Shown one piece after another: positions 43,810-53,300 of a DNA stretch of 64,000 nucleotides. The translations under genes were made by a program, and so were the position numbers. The notes under the pieces were generated by a model. That model did not search any database and was not told where the DNA came from. It saw nothing but the letters and a program-made list of their open reading frames with translations. The stretch's first letter is position 1; each line of letters starts with the position of its first letter. The DNA is taken from the NCBI GenBank assembly GCA_028278225.1, contig JANQEU010000030.1, positions 148,944 through 212,943 on the forward strand. Direction: 5' to 3'. This DNA is from Cyclobacteriaceae bacterium. GTDB taxonomy: Bacteria > Bacteroidota > Bacteroidia > Cytophagales > Cyclobacteriaceae.

Positions 43810-44110
43810 TTATTTTATTTTTGGTCCTCTTGTTACAAGATATCGATAATCCCAATACCGGTTGAGAAAACAGCCACAAACGGACATGGCAGAACTATTC
43901 CCATACCTTTGTCCATATTGTAGCCAAGTGTCATCTTTGTGATTTCAGCTCCTATCCATACTTCCAATTGCCAAGGTACTTTCACACGAGCCGGGAACAC
44001 ATATTTTTCCTGTTTAACACGAATTCAACAAATGCCAAATGGCCGTTTATTTCCAACTCAAATCCCTTTTTTTCCTGATCAACTTTAAAGTTTTGATTTG
44101 TAAAATCCAT
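43810..44110 (-). pseudogene. Decayed GNAT acetyltransferase gene (YjdJ-like) with frameshifts
   Basis: Read on the minus strand from ATG at 44110, the pieces of a YjdJ-type GNAT protein are recognisable in three frames: the start MDFTNQNFKVDQEKKGFELE and NGHLAFVEF in frame one (ending at a stop after SRLV), EKYVFPARVKVPWQLE to GIVLPCPFVAVF in frame two, and LNRYWDYRYLVTRGPKIK ending at the TAA at 43812-43810 in frame three. At least two frameshifts separate them. The length (about 100 codons) matches the family. The rest of the 43809-44315 gap (44111-44315) is the upstream region of the giant gene and holds no other ORF I can support. Confidence 0.75.
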
Positions 44111-44315
44111 TGAACAATTTGCACTAATTGAATTAATGTTTTAATTCTTGAAAAAAAACCAGTAACAATCGGTTACCTGAAAGGCGATAACACGATACAA
44201 AAACTAGTTACCTGACCATAGCTACTGACAAATATCATGAATACTTCCGTTTGAAATATTCATCTTATGAAATTAACTTATTGAAGCTTATACTCAATTA
44301 TAAAAAACCACAGTC

Positions 44316-47300
44316 ATGTCACTAGTCAGGTTCATACTAATTCTTGTAGCCTTTTCCAGTTATAGACTCACTTTTGCTCAGACCACATCTACCCAAAGCG
44401 GAGACTGGGATGATCCTGCTACCTGGGTTGGTGGAACTGTACCGACAAGTGGTGCCGTAATCATTGCCAATGGTCATACTGTGACTTATAATGCAGATCA
44501 TAACAATACCACGAATTCTTTGACCATCACAACGCTGGACGTTCAGGGCAGCGGTGTCTTACAGTGGCCATTTTCAGATGACACAAAATATGATGCCAAT
44601 TTCACGTTGACCTGTACCGGGGCCGTTACCATCGCAAGTGGTGCCGCCATCAATAACCTGGAAGGTGATGGGGGAACAACACTGGACGGCAATCCTGCTG
44701 ACAGAACACATCAATTCAATTTTCAGGGTGATCTGACCAATGGCGATAATACATTCGACCTTACAGGAACTACAACAGCCCGCATTATCAATGCTGATTT
44801 TGATACAAATACAATCAACGTAACCAGCGGAACCGGTGACTTCAGTTTTTACAATATTGACTTTGATGCTTCAACAGTCACATTCGATGACATTACGGTT
44901 GTTGTCGACAATACGGTAGATATGAATGCAAGTTCCAAGCTCACCGTACAGGGAGCCAGTGCTGATATCACGGTTGGCGCTGATGTTGCAAATGGGTTTG
45001 AGCTCGCCGGAGCTAATAGTGAATTGGAAATTCTGGGAGGTGTTGTCAATCTTGGGACCGGTACAATAGGTGATAATCAAAACGCATTTTGGGTGGATGC
45101 GGATAATACTACACTTGATGTTCAGGGTGGAACACTGAATATTGGTAATACTACCACAACAGGAGATGGCAGATTCCGGATTGATAATAATGCGGCAACT
45201 GCTTTCACATTCACCCTTTCCGGCGGAGGGGTTGTAAATATTGGAGAATACATTAACACACAAAGCACAACGGCTATCTTCAATCTGACCATTACCAATG
45301 GTACTTTGAATGTTGGGACCGCAGGACTGGGGGGCGAACGAAATACCACCATTCAGTCCACTTCAACCATTGATGTGGACGGAGCATCAGCTGTTTTGAA
45401 TTTTGGGGAAACAGTCGTTTTCAATGTCGTTCCCACCATCGACAATGGTGCCACACTTTCCATTGGTACCAATGCCTCCGAAGCTGCTAATTTTAATTTA
45501 ACAGGTGCATGGACACTGGATAATGGTTCGACAATAAGTGCGGATGCAGGCCTGACAATTGCCGCCAGCCAATCCCTGACCATCCAGGGTAGTTCGGTTT
45601 TGAATGTGGAAAGCAACAATACCTCTATCAGCGGAACTGAACTGTCCGTTGGAGGTACGTTAACCTTAAACACAGGAACGATCAATGTTGCCGGAAGCGT
45701 TGTAGATGCCGGGACCATTACATCCGACATTGTGCAGATAACCGAAGGAGGTACTTTTGATATCCAGGATGGCACGGTCAACATCGCCAACAATGCCGGG
45801 TTAACTGACGGATCCATATATGGGAGTCAGGCATTGCAGTTGACCGGAGGAACAAACGGGAATTTAAATATTGGAAACGGTGTGGGAAGTGCCGGAACGG
45901 CCATTTTGAATATTTCAACCAATATCGCTTCCCAACCCGTACCCACAAATGAAAACCTGCTTATAAACAGCACTGATGACGGTCAAATACTTGTGGATTC
46001 AGATGGAGATCTGAATCTTGGAGGTGGCAACGTAGGTTCACTATTATTAGATGATGACGATGGATCAACTGATGTTGATTTTCATATGGTTGTCCAGGGT
46101 GGCACCGTGGATATCGCGGGTGATCTGCGAATTGACGAAGGTTCAGGATTCCAACTGACCAGTGGTACCGTAAATGTAGGTACCGCTGCAAGTAGTGGAC
46201 TGAACACCCTGGTTTTTGGCCAGGCCGATCCTACTTCTCCGACCATTTTTGAAATGACAGGGGGGACATTCACTGTCGGTGATGGATCTGCGGGTATCAT
46301 TGTTGGGAATGATGACGGCACCCCGGCTTTCGGATCCACCACAGCATACCATGAAGTTGAAGTTTCGGGTGGTACAATGAATATTAATGGCCGGTTAAGA
46401 TTCAGGGATCAAAATGCAAGACTAATTCTGGGAGGAAGTGGCACGATCAACTTTAACCCTCAGGATGTAAATAATTTGCATGAAGATTCCGATGTACTTT
46501 GGCTGGAGAATGGAATAATCGATATCCAGGGAGCTATAAGTATTAATATTCTCAACCCGCATGCAGCCACTGGTATAGGAACGGTCATCGACATTGAAGA
46601 GGAGGGTACGGGAAATGATGCCATCACAAGTAGCAGCGCAGGCAGTGCGCCTGTCGATTTCTCAAATGTCACATGGGGCTTTGGGGACGGCTCAGAATCT
46701 GAAAGCGGTGTTGATGGTTTTGATATCGACTTTGCCACTGGACACACCTCTTATGGAAACTTTGTAATCAATAATCCTTCGGGAACCGGACGGGAGGTTG
46801 TTTTCTCCACCAGCGCTAATTCATATTTAACCGAAGATATCACAATAACAGCCGGAGTGTTTGATGTCAGTGACAACATCCTGGACGACGATGGTGCAGG
46901 TTCTACGTTTCTCATCGATGCTAACGGAACCCTCCGATTGGACACTGATTTCCCGGGAACCTCAACCACAAATTATGGTACTTATACTTTAAATGCAGGA
47001 AGTACGGTTGACTATAATGGAACCTCCACAATCGCAAATGCACAGGTACCCGATGGTACTGCATTTTCCAACCTTACCGTATCAGGAACAGGAACCAAAA
47101 CACTAAATGGTACAGCCTCGGCAAACGGTACCGTTACTTTAACTGATGGTGTCCTAGCTGCAGGAACAAATTTGACATTGGGAGCCGGTAGTAAAGTTTC
47201 GAGATCAGCCGGATCGATCACAGGAACGATCCAGGGTTCCAACGCTTATACCGTAGAATACACCGGTACTTCCAAAAGCATCGACATTACATCCGATCCA

Positions 47301-50300
47301 GAATGGTCAGGAGGAGGTACTAAAAGTCTGATCATCAATCTTGATGCCAGTGAGACGCTGACTTTCACAGGCAGTCAAATTTCAATTACCGACCTGACGA
47401 TCACACAGGGATCGATGTCGGATGATAATGCGGGCTTCACACATAGTGTTTCCGGAAATTTGACAGCGGATGATTCTTTCACCGGATTGGGAACTATTAG
47501 CATCACAGGCGGCTCGGCTACACATACCCTGTCCAGCAGTGGAACAGCTACTTTTTCAAATCTCACTATGAACGATGGTACCTATGATGCTTCCGGAGAC
47601 CTTGACATTACCATTACCGGAACGCTTACCCTTACCAATGGTGACATTCAGGTAGGGGGTGGTACGGTTACCATCAGTTCCGGCGGCTCCATTTCAGGTG
47701 GGGGCTCGTCCTCCTATGTTGCTTTTGATGGGACTAATAGTGCCGGCGGTGTGAAACAGACTTTTGGTTCCGCAACGGATTCAAAGACATACCCAATCGG
47801 AACTACTACTGAATACACCCCGGGAACCGTGACTTTGACTGCAGCTTCGGGGTTCGGAGAGTTAACTGTAGTCCCGGTAGCATCCGGTTCTCCTTTCACC
47901 CTTGATGCCAGCAATATATTGGATGTGGATTACCACTGGATACTGACTACCGATGGTAGCTTTTCTGGCATAACTGTAAATCATTCATTTACCTATGATG
48001 AATCTGATGTGCGCGGTGTAGAAGGAAGTTATGTTTCGGCCAGATATAATGTATCCGCACCTGAATGGACGGATTCCGATGAAACAGCTGACGGAGGTGA
48101 TGGTGTAAATTCCTCGACTAATGTTATCACTCTAACGGGAGTAGATTTTATTGATGGGCATATTACAGCTGGTGAATTGGATGAATTCTCAGGGGTAATT
48201 ACAACTTTTTACCTCCGATCAGATCTTTCAGAACCTCTCGATTGGGATGATGGAACTAACTGGACCAACACAGATGGGGGCACTACTCCCATCAATCGAT
48301 CACCGGGAACAAACTCTCCCGTTGTCATTAAACGCGAAGTGAACGTAGATGCAGATAGTCAAAACGCCGGATCGATAACCATTGATGCGGCGGGTACCAT
48401 GATCATTGGTGAAAATGGTTCCAGCAGCCCTTCCTCTGGGCACACTTTTGGGACTGTTTCCGGAACAGGTGTTTTGCGTTTGATCTCGGATGACACCGAC
48501 AATCCGATCTTCCCAGATGAAAATGGTGGGAACTGGTCTGCATTCCTTGGAGCATCCGGAGGATCAGTGGAGTATTCTGGTGATGGAAGTTATAGTCTTC
48601 CAGACGATGTTTCTTCATACTATAATCTGACTTTGACAAGTACCAATTCCAGCTGTAGCTGCACTAAAACATTAGGGGATGTTGACCTGACCATTCATAA
48701 CGATTTCTCAATATCAGGTGGCAACACTGTCGATGTTGCCATTAGTGATGCCACCAACGGGAACCTGAGCATCGGTGGAAATGTCACCATTCCGGCTACC
48801 AACTCCCTTCAGTTTGGTGGTACGAATGCCCGTACAGTAACGATAACCGGTGATGTGACAAATTCAGGAACATTTGATGTTGTTAATTCCGGTTCGGCAG
48901 CACACAGCATGTCCATTGGAGGTACACTTACCAGCGCCGGGACATTCGACATGAATACAGGCGGAAGCACCGTGGATGTAACTTTTACGGGATCGGACAA
49001 TGAAATGATCACCGGCGCGGGATCCACTGATTTCAACCGACTGATTGTAAACAAGGGAACATCGCAGACCCCTACCTTAGAGGCCGATATCAGTACACTG
49101 ACCATTACAGATACTGGTGCCAGCTCCTCATCCACTTCTATCGAGATGCAAAATGGTACCTTGATACTATCGACGGGCGGAACATTTACCGTAAGTACTG
49201 ATGGTAATTTTTCTATCCCGTCCACGGCTAAACTGGATCTGAACAGCGGAACCCCGACGGTGCAAATGACAGGGGCTTCTGCCGGTACCTTCTTCCTGGA
49301 TGGCAGTTTACAAATATCCAGTGGTACCGTCACGATCGGAGATCAAACGGATCTGGCCACGGACAACAGTATCCGGTATGACGGTTCTTCCGCCGAGCTG
49401 ATCGTGGATGGTGGAACATTGAACATTGGAGGTGCGATCAGGCCAAATGTTACGGATGGATCTGCCGCTCTGGATTTCACCCTGAGCAGTGGAATAGTGT
49501 CACTCGCAAGGAACACTACGACCAACAACATCAGTGCAACGAATACAACCAACAGAAGCGAATCAGATTTCTGCCTGGACAATGCGTCGTCTTCCTTCAC
49601 TATGACAGGCGGAACTTTTGAAGTAGTGAGGGCGGAATCCAACGATGGAAAAGCCTTTTGCATTTCAAGTAGTGTAACTGACTACACTGTCACGGGAGGC
49701 ACGGTAAACATTTTGAGAGACGCGCACGATGCTTTCAGTTCCAACAGTACAACACAGCAAAATGATGTAGGGATTTATTCAAGCGTACCATTGTGGAACC
49801 TGCAAATCGGAGACGGAGATTTCCCGGGAGATGTTGGAAATGCCAATACTTCAGGTGCCACCAATCTTGACCTTACTATCCAGAATGATCTTACCATCAA
49901 TATCGATAATACCAATGCCGGTGAAGGAAATTTTGATATGTTCAGGGTGGATCGGGGAACAGGTGGCAATGAGGATGGTTTGGATATTATCGTTGGAGGT
50001 AGTTTTACCATTACCGACGGGACATTTGAGGTGAATGATGACGGCTCCGGCGGAACCATCACATTTAATGGCTCAGGACTGGCAGGACAAACAAGTCCTC
50101 AAGTCATCAATTCAAATGGTGAAACGCTTGGGGATATTGTAATTAACAATACCAGCGGTTCAGTGGATCTGGGTGCTGCCTTGACCATTTCAGGGGACTG
50201 GACCTACACTGCCGGAACATTCAACCAGTCTTCAAACCTGGTGACAATGACCAACGCCAGCGGTGTTGCCTCTACCATCACAGGAAATGCCGTATTTGAC

Positions 50301-53300
50301 GACATTACCCTAAGCAATACAAACGGTATTACCCTCTCGGGGGGAGATATGACGATCAATTCAGGAGGAACACTCACGATCAGTGACGATGTGATCTTTG
50401 ATGTCGGTTCAAATGGTCTAACGATAAATGAGACCTCCGCCGGAGGAATCACTTTCAGTGCAACTCCTGATGCTACTAACATGATCCGTGTAGCCGGCCT
50501 GAGTACGGACGCAGGGGTCACTAGGGCATATCCCGATGCAACTACTTCCGGGTTCCTTTTTCCAATAGGGGCGAATGTGAGTGCCACGGACTATTACACA
50601 CCTGCACAAATTGACTTAACGACTGCCGGGGGTGCGGGAGGTACGCTTACAGTTGTAGCTGTGGCTTCACAACATCCACTGGCGGAAGCATCTTCCACGG
50701 CGTTGGATTATTACTGGAAAGTTACCGATAATGGTGGGTTCAATGGATCTCAAAGGGCAACCCATACCTACACATACGGATCAGATGCGCTCGTGGAGGG
50801 TGGTGACGATACAGGCTTTGAGGGCTCTTATAATGTCGGTTCACCAACATTCAACTGGGATACAACCAACCCGAACGATGTTGTGGATACAGGCAATAAC
50901 GACGTAACATTTACGTCACCAGGTGCATCCGGTGATGTGATATCCGGTGATTTTACCGTGGGGCTCAATGCCGCCTTTCCAGTCATTACCGTATTCTATA
51001 CAGTCCGGGACGGGGATTGGGACAATACAACTTCAGGAAATACACCATGGACCAACGATGCCTGTGGTGGCTCGCAAACTGAGGTAACGGGTGTTCAACC
51101 TTCCTCAACAGATCCTGTGGTGATCTGCTCCACGGAAACAGTTACCATCACCACAACAACGGGCTTAAATGCATCTGCCATCGAAATCAATGGAACTCTT
51201 ACATCTCAGGTAGCGGATCTTTCAACGATCGGCGATATCGATGGAACCGGTACCCTGGATTTCGATCACACAACAGCCACTACACCTTCTTCTGGAACGC
51301 TCTCCAGTGCTTTCATTGCCAGTGGCGGAGGAACCGTCGATTACGGCGGAACGATGGATTATACGCTTCCGGCGGTCACGGAATACGGGGATCTTATAAT
51401 CTCAAATACCGGGACAATCACTGTTCCCAATGACATAACAGTAAATGGAGATGCTACCTTTACAAACGGAGGTACCATTGATCAGGCAGGATTTACGGTT
51501 ACAGACGGAGACGGAGGCGGAACCTTTACACTGGGCGCAAGTACCACCCTGGAAGTAGATGCTGCAAATAACTTCCCTGCCAATTTCAATACCTATACTT
51601 TGGACGCCACCAGTACCACCGATTACATATTTAATACTGCATCTACACAGACCATTAAAGGAGGAATTACTTACGGAAATCTTGATTTGACCAGAACCGG
51701 TGGAAATCCAGCCTTTAAGCAACTCGATGGTAATATCACAATCATGGGAGATCTGGATATTGGATATCGATCTGCCCTGCAGGCCAGTACCTACAATATT
51801 ACCATCCACGGCAACTGGACAATGGATACGCGAAATAATGCAGATTTTGACCCGGGAACCGGAACTGTCATTTTTGCAGGGAGCGGGAATCAAACTTTCA
51901 ACTTTGTGACCGGCGGAGGTGAGGCCGAGACATTCTATAATCTGCAAATCAATCAGAGTGGAACCGGGACCAACGTCAGCTTCAACGCTAATGTGACATC
52001 CGTCACAGTTACAAATGATCTTACCGTTACCGATGAGGAATTGGCGATGAGCACAACTCCCCTCGTAGTCAATGGGAATTTCTCTTCAGCAGCTAATGGA
52101 ATTTTTACCAATTCAGTGGACCTGGATTTGAATGGAAACCTTACCAATGCAGGGACTTTCACCGTACCTGCCAATGTAAATCTGAATGGTGATTTCAATA
52201 ATACGGGCACATACACCACTGCAAGTAACACACTGGTATTTGACAACGCTTCCAATGGTCAGACAGTAAGTGGCAATGCTACAACTTTCAACAACATCAC
52301 ACTTGCGAAAGCTACCGGAGTCGATCTGACCATCAATGCTAATACCACAATAAATGGTACGATAGCCCTTCAAAATGAGGGAAATGTAGTACTTGGGACA
52401 GGAAATTTGACAATTGGTTCAAGTGGTACCATCACCGGAAACGGAGGCGGATTTACGGCTGCCGATTTTTCCAGTACCAGAATGGTAAGAACATCCGGGG
52501 CGGACACTGATCCCAGAATGATTAAAGCCGCAGGGTCTACCAGCGATGATTGGGACTTCGTCTTCCCGATAGGCGCAGATGACGGGGGAAATGTTTATAC
52601 ACCAGTGACTGTCGCAGCGACTGGCGGAACAGTGAGTTCAGGAGAACTAAGGGTCCGTTCGATCAATGGTACGAGCACGGATGAAAGCATCAGTGGTTCT
52701 GCAACTACCCTGGACCGGTTCTTCCATGTGGAAACTACAGGGATCACGGCGGATGTAACCTTCGACATTCTTTTCAACTACGATGATAGCGATGTTCAGG
52801 GAACGGAGGCTGATTATAACGCCGCTTATAGCGAACTCTCCACAGGTGACGGTTGGAACCGACCCGTAGCCAGTGTGGATAACGTGGATCCTGCAACCAA
52901 TGTTTTCGGAGCTTCAGCATCACTTGATGGTACCATAGATCTAGGTAACATTTCCACCGAGTGGATCGCAGGTGACAATGACTTATTGTTCCCTAGATAT
53001 TATCCCATTGAAGATGGAGGTGGAACGGATTGTGGGGCAATTACATGTGACTGGAACGATCCAAGCCATTGGACCTTGACATCAGGAGGAACCACACCGG
53101 CAGGAACAACCCCTGGTGTCAACAATGCCGTCACAATCTCCTCTGGTACGACAATGGCCATGGATAACAACAGTAATGACATTCAATCGATTGTCGTCGA
53201 CGGAACTTTGGATATTGCCGCTACTTCCGGCCATGACCTTGGAGAGGTGACTGGTACCGGTACGTTGCAAATTGATGCGAGCGGCCTGGGTTCCTACGTA

